Part shown: one piece after another, positions 45,635-52,647 of the stretch | Numbering within the stretch: position 1 is the first letter of the stretch | How the letters are laid out: every line of letters starts with the position of its first letter | Assembly: GCF_023914155.1 (NCBI RefSeq) | Contig: NZ_JAMWYS010000046.1 | Coordinates: forward strand, 1 to 64,000 | Direction of reading: 5' to 3' | Source: Solitalea agri | GTDB taxonomy: Bacteria > Bacteroidota > Bacteroidia > Sphingobacteriales > Sphingobacteriaceae | Length of the DNA stretch: 64,000 nt | Notes under the pieces: generated by a model | What the model saw: only the letters and a program-made list of their open reading frames with translations | Told to the model about the DNA's origin: nothing | The model's database searches: none | Program-made: the position numbers and the translations under genes

Positions 45635-47815
45635 ATGACTTCTTCCGTACTATCTTACAGTCGATTCTCCGATTTCGATATCAGTCTATTTAAAGCCGGT
45701 AAACATTTCAGATTATATGAAAAACTTGGTTCACATGTGGTAGAACACGAAGGTGTAACCGGGACTTATTTTGCCGTTTGGGCTCCCAATGCCACTGGAG
45801 TTTCGGTTATCGGGAATTTTAATGGTTGGAATAGTGAGTCACACATTTTAAATCCTCGATGGGACTCGTCAGGCATCTGGGAAGGTTTCATTCCTGATAT
45901 AGGAAAAGGAGAGGCATATAAGTATTTTATCAGAACACACGAAAACGGTTATTTCGAGCGAGGTGACCCTTATGCTTTATTTTGGGAAGAACCTCCCCGC
46001 ACCGCATCAATAGTGTGGGATACCTGGTATGAATGGAATGACCAGGAATGGATGAATAGAAGGAATCAAAATAACGCCCTGGATAAGCCAATTTCGGTGT
46101 ATGAGGTTCATCTGGCCTCTTGGCGTCGCGATCCTTCTAACCCCGATCGATTCCTTTCTTATCGGGAGCTGGCTCATCAACTGGTTGAATATGTAATCCA
46201 TATGGGCTTTACGCATGTGGAGTTTATGCCAATTATGGAGCACCCTTTCTCTGGATCATGGGGTTATCAGGTTACCGGCTATTTTGCGCCTACCTCTCGT
46301 TTTGGTACACCGCAAGATTTTATGTTTTTAATGGAAAGCTTGCATAATGCCGGAATAGGTATTTATCTCGACTGGGTTCCTTCGCATTTTCCGGGTGATG
46401 CACATGGTTTATACAATTATGATGGTTCGCATCTGTATGAGCATTCCGATCCTCGTCAGGGCTTTCATCCCGACTGGAACAGTTATATTTTTAACTACGG
46501 AAGAAATGAGGTTCGTTCATTTCTGATTAGTAATGCACTCTTCTGGCTCGACCGTTATCATGCGGATGGTTTACGTGTTGATGCAGTGGCTTCAATGCTG
46601 TACCTCGATTATTCACGTAAAGAGGGTGAATGGGTGCCTAATCAATATGGTGGTCGGGAAAATCTTGATGCGGTTTCGTTTATGAAAGAACTTAACGAAG
46701 TGGCTTATGGAAATTATGGCGATATACAGATGATTGCTGAAGAATCGACCTCGTGGCCGGGTGTTTCACATCCAACCTGGCAAGGCGGTTTAGGTTTTGG
46801 GATGAAATGGATGATGGGCTGGATGAATGATACGTTAAGGTATTTTTCAAAAGAGCCTATTTATCGCAGGCATCATCAGCAAGACCTTACTTTTAGTACA
46901 GTTTACGCATTTACCGAGAATTTTATGCTGCCTCTTTCACATGATGAGGTGGTACATGGAAAAGGATCATTAGTAAGCAAAATGCCTGGAGACGAGTGGC
47001 AACGTTTTGCCAATTTAAGGGCGCTATTCGGCTTTATGTTTACTCATCCCGGAACAAAGCTGTTGTTCCAGGGGTGCGAGTTTGCTCAAACTGCTGAATG
47101 GAACCATGACCATTCGCTTGATTGGCATTTAACCCAATACGATCCTCATAAAGGCATGGAAGATTTGGTGAAAGATCTGAATCAACTATACCGTAATGAG
47201 CCGGCCTTGTATGAAAACAATTTTTCAGGTTATGGTTTCGAATGGCTTGATCAATCGGATGCAGAGAATTCTGTATTTCTATATTGCCGCAAGGGGCATA
47301 ACTGGCAGGAATATGTAGTGGTAGCAGCTAACCTAACACCAGTGGCTCGTCATAATTACAGGATAGGTTTACCCCATAATGGCGTGTGGACGGAGATCTT
47401 TAATACGGATAAACATGATTACTGGGGCAGCGGAGTGGTAAATCCTTATCCACTTGAGGCTGAAATGCAACCACAACATGGTAAAGCGCAGTCGATTTCA
47501 ATTAGCCTGCCTCCACTAGGGGTTTCTGTGTGGAAGCTGAAAGATCATCCTTCATTTAGGGAACACGTTGAAAAAACAGAGACGATTGCTCCGAAAGAAA
47601 AATCGATTGAGTCAAATGGGGTAAAAGCGGATAAGAAGGAATCAACAGCATCCACAGAAAATTCGGTGAAGGCTAAAGTGGTAAAAGCTGAAAAGGCGAA
47701 GGAGACAACTCTCAAGGAGAAGCCGGTTAAGACTAATGGAGTAAAAGTTGAAATGAAGGATTCGTCAGTGCCAAAAAATGGAAATGGTAAATCAAAAAAA
47801 GCCTCTTCAAAATGA
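45635..47815 (+). CDS. glgB: 1,4-alpha-glucan branching enzyme with Lys-rich tail
   Basis: The 726-residue GH13 enzyme creates alpha-1,6 branches in glycogen. It has a CBM48 domain (about 40-130), the GH13 barrel with nucleophile D316 (GLRVDAVASML) and acid/base E369 (AEEST), and a C-terminal beta domain ending near 636. It lacks the extra N-terminal domain of the long E. coli type. Residues about 640-726 form a tail rich in Lys, Glu and Ser, with NGVK repeated twice and EKAKET/KEKPVK units, which is not part of the usual family. The stop codon overlaps the next start (ATGA). Confidence 0.93.
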   Translation: MTSSVLSYSRFSDFDISLFKAGKHFRLYEKLGSHVVEHEGVTGTYFAVWAPNATGVSVIGNFNGWNSESHILNPRWDSSGIWEGFIPDIGKGEAYKYFIRTHENGYFERGDPYALFWEEPPRTASIVWDTWYEWNDQEWMNRRNQNNALDKPISVYEVHLASWRRDPSNPDRFLSYRELAHQLVEYVIHMGFTHVEFMPIMEHPFSGSWGYQVTGYFAPTSRFGTPQDFMFLMESLHNAGIGIYLDWVPSHFPGDAHGLYNYDGSHLYEHSDPRQGFHPDWNSYIFNYGRNEVRSFLISNALFWLDRYHADGLRVDAVASMLYLDYSRKEGEWVPNQYGGRENLDAVSFMKELNEVAYGNYGDIQMIAEESTSWPGVSHPTWQGGLGFGMKWMMGWMNDTLRYFSKEPIYRRHHQQDLTFSTVYAFTENFMLPLSHDEVVHGKGSLVSKMPGDEWQRFANLRALFGFMFTHPGTKLLFQGCEFAQTAEWNHDHSLDWHLTQYDPHKGMEDLVKDLNQLYRNEPALYENNFSGYGFEWLDQSDAENSVFLYCRKGHNWQEYVVVAANLTPVARHNYRIGLPHNGVWTEIFNTDKHDYWGSGVVNPYPLEAEMQPQHGKAQSISISLPPLGVSVWKLKDHPSFREHVEKTETIAPKEKSIESNGVKADKKESTASTENSVKAKVVKAEKAKETTLKEKPVKTNGVKVEMKDSSVPKNGNGKSKKASSK

Positions 47816-48309
47816 AAACTAGAATCTTAATACTCTTTATTTTATTTGCCTGGAGTGCCAAAGGGCAAATTCCCACGGCTTATCCTTCTGATGAAAAGCA
47901 ATTATACAAAGTCCTTTTTTCTTTAGACAGTAGCTTATTTGCAACGGCTTATACCTGTCATCCTGAGATTACTCAGAAGTTTTTTACAGATGATATGGAG
48001 TTTTATCATGATAAAGGAGGCATAACCATTTCTAAAGCTGCATTCATAGCTAACTTGAAAAAGAACTTTTGTGATCCCAACCGAGAAGTTGGACTGAAGA
48101 GGGTTTTAGTTCCCGTAACAATGAAAGTTTATCCAATGGGAAATTATGGGGCAGTTCAAACAGGTGAGCATTATTTCTACGAAGTATACAAAGACGGTAC
48201 TGAAAAGCGTGTTGGAATAGCCAAATTTACTCATTTATGGATGTTTAAAGATGGTGTTTGGAGAATTTCAAGGGTCATCAGCTATGATCATCAACCGGCG
48301 AGTAATTAA
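47812..48309 (+). CDS. Secreted NTF2-like (DUF4440/SnoaL) protein
   Basis: The 165-residue protein has a signal peptide (MKTRILILFILFAWSAKGQ) and an NTF2-like cone fold: SLDSSLFATAYTC...FF.DDMEFYHDKGG at the front and LWMFKDGVWRISRVISYDH at the end. Its ATG overlaps the glgB stop, so translation is coupled to glgB. NTF2-like proteins bind small ligands or serve as enzymes; the role here is unknown, and coupling to a cytosolic enzyme is odd for a secreted product. Confidence 0.8.
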   Translation: MKTRILILFILFAWSAKGQIPTAYPSDEKQLYKVLFSLDSSLFATAYTCHPEITQKFFTDDMEFYHDKGGITISKAAFIANLKKNFCDPNREVGLKRVLVPVTMKVYPMGNYGAVQTGEHYFYEVYKDGTEKRVGIAKFTHLWMFKDGVWRISRVISYDHQPASN

Positions 48310-48361
48310 TCTTTAAAATGAATGATCTTTCAGCGAAATTTGCCTATTAAATAATTAGGGC

Positions 48362-49309
48362 ATGCAGTTGAAAAAAGATTCGGTTGAAAAGACAAACCTA
48401 CATCCACGTAATAAACATCGTGGTCGTTATAATTTCAGAGAACTAATCAATGCTTGCCCTGAACTTTCAGCTTTTGTATCGGAAAACCAATTTGGTATCG
48501 AGTCTGTTGATTTTGCCAATGCAGGTGCAGTAAAAATGCTGAATAAAGCATTGCTGAAACAATTTTATAAGATTGATTTCTGGGATATTCCGGCAGGTTA
48601 CCTATGTCCGCCTATTCCTGGTCGGGCCGATTATATTCATTACCTGGCTGATTTATTAGCTGAAGCCAATAACGGTGTGGTGCCGCAAGGTGAAACTGTA
48701 AAGGTTTTAGATATTGGAACCGGTGCCAATTGTATTTATCCCATCATAGGAACCACAGAATATCGATGGAATTTTGTGGGTTCTGATATTGACCTTCGAT
48801 CTATTCAATCGGCTGAAAAAATAATTAAGGCAAATCTCTATCTGCAATCTAAAATTGAACTCCGTTTACAGAAATATTCCAATCAGATATTTAAAGGATT
48901 GATAAAATCTGAAGATCGTTTTCATTTAACACTCTGCAACCCGCCTTTTCATTCATCGGCCGCAGAGGCTACTTCAGGCACTAACCGGAAATTATCTAAC
49001 CTTGGTAAAAAACAAAGTCATAAACCCGCACTTAATTTTGGAGGCCAGCATAATGAACTTTGGTGTGAAGGTGGCGAATTTGAGTTTATCAGACGGATGA
49101 TCGATGAAAGCGCTCAATTAACAAAGCAATGCTTATGGTTTACCACTCTTGTTTCAAAAAGCGCAAACCTAAATGGAATCTATGTGTTGTTGAAAAGAGC
49201 TCAGATACAAGAATTTAAGACAGTGGAAATGAGTCAGGGAAATAAGGTTAGCAGGTTTGTAGCCTGGACTTTTCTGACAAAAGAAGAACAGGAAAACTGG
49301 TTTTTATAA
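48362..49309 (+). CDS. rlmF: 23S rRNA (adenine-1618-N6)-methyltransferase
   Basis: The 315-residue protein matches RlmF: N-terminal HPRNKHRGRYNF, a SAM-binding strand with LDIGTGANCIYPIIG near residue 117, and the amino-methyltransferase motif N193-P-P-F196. The GGEFEF...M..ES segment follows. RlmF methylates A1618 of 23S rRNA. Confidence 0.95.
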   Translation: MQLKKDSVEKTNLHPRNKHRGRYNFRELINACPELSAFVSENQFGIESVDFANAGAVKMLNKALLKQFYKIDFWDIPAGYLCPPIPGRADYIHYLADLLAEANNGVVPQGETVKVLDIGTGANCIYPIIGTTEYRWNFVGSDIDLRSIQSAEKIIKANLYLQSKIELRLQKYSNQIFKGLIKSEDRFHLTLCNPPFHSSAAEATSGTNRKLSNLGKKQSHKPALNFGGQHNELWCEGGEFEFIRRMIDESAQLTKQCLWFTTLVSKSANLNGIYVLLKRAQIQEFKTVEMSQGNKVSRFVAWTFLTKEEQENWFL

Positions 49310-49338
49310 TGTTTTTTCAGCAGCCGATCCGAATAAAA

Positions 49339-49358
49339 AATACTCATAAATGAGTATT
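49339..49358 (+). other. Small hairpin downstream of rlmF
   Basis: A perfect 8-bp AT-rich stem (49339-49346 with 49351-49358) with a TAAA loop, without a T run. It may weakly end rlmF, and its right arm contains the -33-like bases of the next promoter. Confidence 0.4.
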
Positions 49359-49387
49359 GTCTCGCTAGTAGAATGCTCCTACTTTTG
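49357..49387 (+). promoter_or_regulatory. Promoter for a candidate small RNA
   Basis: TACTTTTG (49380-49387) is a full -7 match. TTG at 49357-49359, 20 bp upstream, is a partial -33 box (ATTG). Transcription would start about 49391-49393. No coding gene follows on this strand before the terminator at 49516. Confidence 0.55.
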
Positions 49388-49391
49388 CTTC

Positions 49392-49541
49392 GTAACCTTT
49401 ACAATCATTCAGCAATTAATGCAAATGATAAACTGTTTGGAAAGAAAAAACAGACTTATAGGGTTACCAACAAAATTGCTTGTCATGATGGCGAGGTTGG
49501 CCGCAAGAATAATATAAAAAGCCCGAGTAATCGGGCTTTTT
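49392..49541 (+). ncRNA. Candidate structured small RNA
   Basis: This 150-nt stretch has a promoter ending 5 bp before it and a terminator at its end. Pairings by eye: P1, 49392-49399 with 49460-49467 (8 bp); P2, ATCATT 49404-49409 with 49424-49429, topped by GCA/TGC; P3, CTGTTT 49433-49438 with 49448-49453. Together these make a three-way junction. P4 (CAAC 49468-49471 with GTTG 49496-49499, and CTTG with CGAG inside) and the terminator P5 (49516-49526 with 49531-49541) follow. The predicted start coincides with the 5' strand of P1. It is not a tRNA, 4.5S, tmRNA or RNase P RNA by any motif I can see. A 68-codon frame across it lacks features of a protein. Confidence 0.5.
49516..49541. terminator. 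Bidirectional terminator between rlmF side and PIG-L gene
   Basis: A perfect 11-bp stem (49516-49526 with 49531-49541) with a GTAA loop, T-rich on both strands. It ends the candidate small RNA on the plus strand and the PIG-L gene on the minus strand. Confidence 0.9.
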
Positions 49542-50437
49542 CATTTGAAACTATTTCTCAGCATTGGGAAAAGTTTTAACAATTCCTCTTTATCTAACCT
49601 ACGACTGAAAGAGGCATACTCGAATTCTTCTGCATGTTCAAACTGTTTACCTTTAACCTCTCCGTAGTGAGTATTTAACCAATTTCTCATGCTGTCACTA
49701 ATGGCACTATAGTCTCCCCAATATTTTTCAAAAAAGGTTTTATAGTTTTTAGGTTCTTTAGGTACTTCATTTAAGATGCCACGTTGATAGGGTGCAAACT
49801 CGAAAAACTGGGATGCATGAGCTGCAAATGAATCTAATTTCTTGTTGTATGTTTTATCAATAGGAATTACCACATCTGCCTGATGAGTGAATTTCTTTGA
49901 ATAATAATCTCTTACAACTAAAAACACAGGACGTTTGGTGAGAGCTGGGATTTCAGGAAGAAATAGTGGGGCAAAACTTAAACCTGCTCCTTGACGAACC
50001 GCTGTAGCTACGGCCATGTTATCCGGATGACCACCTCCAAGCATTTCCATAAAAGTAATCACTATATCAGGGTTCCACTTTCGAATGATTGTTACTATTT
50101 CTTTTCTGACTTCAATAGACGGTTCCAATTCACCATCATGATGATTTGAAATGAGATAGCTGGCTCCTAAAATTTTACCAGCGGCAATAGCTTCTTGCTT
50201 TCTCCTTTCTGCAATTGCCTCTTTGGTCATGGTCCAGTGGCCAACATCTCCATTTGTTAACGATGCGATTTGTACCTCGGCACCATGCTCTGCAAAGGAA
50301 GCAATAGTGCCACCTACATATTCTTCAGCTTCGTCGGGGTGAGCCGTGAGCACTAAAACACGTATTGGATTTTTTTGAGCAATTGAATGCAGGGTTAAAA
50401 GACAAATAAATAGTAAAAAGAAAAGGTGTTTTTTCAT
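49541..50437 (-). CDS. Secreted PIG-L family deacetylase
   Basis: The 298-residue protein has a signal peptide (cleavage near residue 20, SIAQ). The metal motif reads A32-H33-P34-D35-E36 where the family usually has AHPDDE, and the third ligand region is GGGHPDN near residue 134. PIG-L/LmbE proteins remove acetyl groups from N-acetylglucosaminyl lipids or small thiol precursors. The Asp-to-Glu change at the catalytic position may alter or reduce activity. The location is periplasmic; the substrate is unknown. Confidence 0.85.
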   Translation of the reverse strand: MKKHLFFLLFICLLTLHSIAQKNPIRVLVLTAHPDEAEEYVGGTIASFAEHGAEVQIASLTNGDVGHWTMTKEAIAERRKQEAIAAGKILGASYLISNHHDGELEPSIEVRKEIVTIIRKWNPDIVITFMEMLGGGHPDNMAVATAVRQGAGLSFAPLFLPEIPALTKRPVFLVVRDYYSKKFTHQADVVIPIDKTYNKKLDSFAAHASQFFEFAPYQRGILNEVPKEPKNYKTFFEKYWGDYSAISDSMRNWLNTHYGEVKGKQFEHAEEFEYASFSRRLDKEELLKLFPMLRNSFK

Positions 50438-50621
50438 ATAAATACGATTGGAAGTTATTTTGATAAATGAAGATATTCTTTGCCCTGTTATTTTTCAACT
50501 AAGCAACGAATTGTAAGCTATTAGTTACGTTTTTGGTATACGTAGAATTGTCTATTTCTGTAACTTCCATCCTTCAAAAATTAATACCTATCTGTCTATT
50601 AACCTTAAAAACTAATTCAAA

Positions 50622-51062
50622 ATGGCAACTACAATCAATCCTTATCTTACTTTTACTGGTAAGTGCGAAGAAGCATTTAACTTTTACAAATCGGTTTTTG
50701 GTGGCGACTTTGCCTTTGTCGGGCGTTTTAAAGATATGCCACCTCAGGAAGGCATGCCTCCAATGCCAGCAGAAGCTGCTGATATGCTGATGCATATTTC
50801 GTTGCCAATAGGAGGAGGGGTATTAATGGGAAGCGATACTTGCGAAGGATGGGGCCCATCGTTAACAGTGGGTAATAATATTACAATCTCCATCAACGCG
50901 ACAAATAAAGAAGATGCAGACCGTTTGTTTAATGGGCTTTCGGCGGGCGGCCATGTAACTATGCCAATGAGCGATACATTCTGGGGAGCATACTTTGGTA
51001 TGTTTACCGATAAGTTTGGTATCAATTGGATGGTTAATTTCGATAAAAACTCTCCTAGCTAA
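50622..51062 (+). CDS. VOC-fold (PhnB-like) protein
   Basis: The 146-residue protein has the PhnB/3-demethylubiquinone-methyltransferase-like vicinal oxygen chelate pattern: INPYLTFTGKCEEAFNFYKSVFGG at the start and FWGAYFGMFTDKFGINWMVNF at the end, with an H in MHISLP. Function in this subfamily is mostly unknown. It is a single gene closed by a terminator. Confidence 0.88.
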   Translation: MATTINPYLTFTGKCEEAFNFYKSVFGGDFAFVGRFKDMPPQEGMPPMPAEAADMLMHISLPIGGGVLMGSDTCEGWGPSLTVGNNITISINATNKEDADRLFNGLSAGGHVTMPMSDTFWGAYFGMFTDKFGINWMVNFDKNSPS

Positions 51063-51089
51063 GCAAAAGCTTTTAAACTGAAGAAGTAT

Positions 51090-51113
51090 AAGGGAGCCTA
51101 TGGGCTCCCTTTA
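51090..51113 (+). terminator. Terminator after the VOC gene
   Basis: A perfect 9-bp stem (51090-51098 with 51103-51111) with a TATG loop, followed by TAATTTAATTT. Confidence 0.8.
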
Positions 51114-51138
51114 ATTTAATTTAATTAGATATAAAGCC

Positions 51139-51567
51139 ATGTGGATTTGCCCGCTTTGCCAGCAGCAGTTTCTTCACCAAAACCAAAATCATTCGTGCAA
51201 CGACCGTACGCTGGAATGTTTCCTGGAAGGGAAATCAGAAATTACCACTCTGCTATTTAACCGATTTGTTGACGAGTATCGTAAAATCGGCGATTTTGTA
51301 TTGCATCCTACGAAATCGAAAATTGGTTTTGCTGCCAAAATCAGGTTTTGTTCCATCATCAATTTAGGTAAAAATTATATTGATGTGGTTTTTCATATGA
51401 ATCAGCTGTTTGAAGATAATTTATGCTTTCATAAAATGGGACAAATTCCTGGTTCAAATACATTCAATCATCATTGCCGGATATTTTCTATCGATGATAT
51501 AAATGATGAACTCAAACAATACATGCAAATAGCCTATGATTTGGGCATAAAGAAGGAAAACTTATAA
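51139..51567 (+). CDS. DUF5655-like protein with an N-terminal Cys/His motif
   Basis: The 142-residue protein has C4-P-L-C7 and a later H19-S-C near the start, a likely small zinc site. The DUF5655-type core follows (LEGK.EI...F..FV.....IGDF.LHPTKS.I.F..K.RF). The family is unknown in function and is sometimes linked to transport or nucleic acid. It lies 7 bp before a cupin gene, so the two form a small operon. Confidence 0.7.
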   Translation: MWICPLCQQQFLHQNQNHSCNDRTLECFLEGKSEITTLLFNRFVDEYRKIGDFVLHPTKSKIGFAAKIRFCSIINLGKNYIDVVFHMNQLFEDNLCFHKMGQIPGSNTFNHHCRIFSIDDINDELKQYMQIAYDLGIKKENL

Positions 51568-51574
51568 TACGATT

Positions 51575-51901
51575 ATGAATCTATCTACAGAAAAAGCATT
51601 ACAAAAATTAAAAGACAGCAAGCAATTATTTACGGAAGTATTTAAGCATGGGACCTTATCGGTTGAAGTTTACAAGCCTGAAAAAATAGATCATCAGCAG
51701 CCACATGATCGTGATGAGATTTACGTTATAATGTCCGGGAGTGGTGATTTTTATATAAATGGAGAAATTTATCCGTTTACAACAGGGGATTTTTTATTTG
51801 TTCCGGCAGGTATTGAACATAGATTTGTGAATTTTACAGATAACTTTTCAACCTGGGTGTTTTTTTACGGGCCTAAAGGAGGGGAGAAGGCTGATCAGTA
51901 A
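51575..51901 (+). CDS. Cupin-domain protein
   Basis: The 108-residue single-domain cupin has motif 1 (PHDRDEIYVIMSGSGDFYINGE) with two His/Asp/Glu ligands and motif 2 (GDFLFVPAGIEHRF) with the His ligand. Metal-dependent binding or isomerase activity is possible. It is the second gene of a two-gene unit with the DUF5655-like gene. Confidence 0.88.
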   Translation: MNLSTEKALQKLKDSKQLFTEVFKHGTLSVEVYKPEKIDHQQPHDRDEIYVIMSGSGDFYINGEIYPFTTGDFLFVPAGIEHRFVNFTDNFSTWVFFYGPKGGEKADQ

Positions 51902-51942
51902 AACAATGCCAATTGTTGGATGTAGTTAAGGAAATGCTTTTT

Positions 51943-52062
51943 ATGAAATTAAAGATCAAAACATACTTTAAGAAGATTGGAATTCTCGGCTTTTTGTTCT
52001 TCCTGATTAAGGGTTTGATTTGGCTTTATTTCTTATATTTTATGAATGAACAATTGGATTAA
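51943..52062 (+). CDS. 39-residue single-span membrane peptide
   Basis: The short frame encodes a basic N-terminus (MKLKIKTYFKK) and one hydrophobic helix with G-F-L-F-F-L-I-K-G-L-I-W-L in its middle. The pattern FLFFL.KGL.WL recurs, as I recall, in tiny Bacteroidota proteins often mislabelled. A purine-rich GGAAATG lies upstream but no true SD. It sits between the cupin gene and a lipoprotein gene on the same strand. It is too short for most gene finders; peptide evidence is needed. Confidence 0.5.
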   Translation: MKLKIKTYFKKIGILGFLFFLIKGLIWLYFLYFMNEQLD

Positions 52063-52117
52063 TATTCTTTTTAGCTTCGCGAAGAATAAACTATACATTA
52101 TAAATGCCTATTAAAGA

Positions 52118-52585
52118 ATGAAAAGAAACACAGCTCTCTGGATAATGGCGGTTGTTTTTATACTAGCCTGTAACACTAAAACAAATAAAACAACGGTTCA
52201 GACTGATTCAATAAGTGTATCTGATTCACCAAAATCAAATGAATATTGTTATTCATACATTAAGGATAAAGACAGTGTTTTGTTACGGTTTAAAATGTCG
52301 GATGATAGCCTGATTCTTGGAACGTTGAATTATAATTTCCACGAAAAGGACAGTAATAAGGGCAATGTGCAAGGTATGCTAAAAGGTGATACCTTATTAT
52401 TGGATTATATTTTTCAATCGGAAGGAGTGGAGTCAGTAAGGGAAGTGGCGTTTCTTAAAAAAGGAGAGGACTTTGTGGAAGGCTACGGAGACTTAGTTGA
52501 GAAAGATGGCAGAATGATGTTTAAAGAGCATAAAAAGTTGAATTTTGGAGGCCAAACAATACTTCGGCCTATAGAATGTAAATGA
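52118..52585 (+). CDS. Small lipoprotein of unknown function
   Basis: The 155-residue protein has a lipoprotein signal with C18 in the ILACN lipobox and a Thr/Ser/Asp-rich linker. A beta-rich domain with SYIKDKDSVLLRFKMSDDSLILGTLNYNF follows. Similar small lipoproteins occur across Bacteroidota. It ends before a 19-bp perfect hairpin. Confidence 0.75.
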   Translation: MKRNTALWIMAVVFILACNTKTNKTTVQTDSISVSDSPKSNEYCYSYIKDKDSVLLRFKMSDDSLILGTLNYNFHEKDSNKGNVQGMLKGDTLLLDYIFQSEGVESVREVAFLKKGEDFVEGYGDLVEKDGRMMFKEHKKLNFGGQTILRPIECK

Positions 52586-52604
52586 TGAGCAAGCCTGAAT
52601 ATAA

Positions 52605-52647
52605 AATATAAGAGCAGCACTAATCAACTTAGTGCTGCTCTTATATT
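52605..52647. terminator. Perfect 19-bp bidirectional terminator
   Basis: Arms 52605-52623 and 52629-52647 are fully complementary with a TCAAC loop. It sits exactly between two convergent genes, and its right arm touches the stop codon of the IPT/TIG gene. Confidence 0.9.

Noticed and set aside
49373-49579. 68-codon ORF downstream of rlmF
   Set aside because: It crosses a promoter and a perfect terminator, and its product resembles no protein; the paired structure suggests RNA instead.
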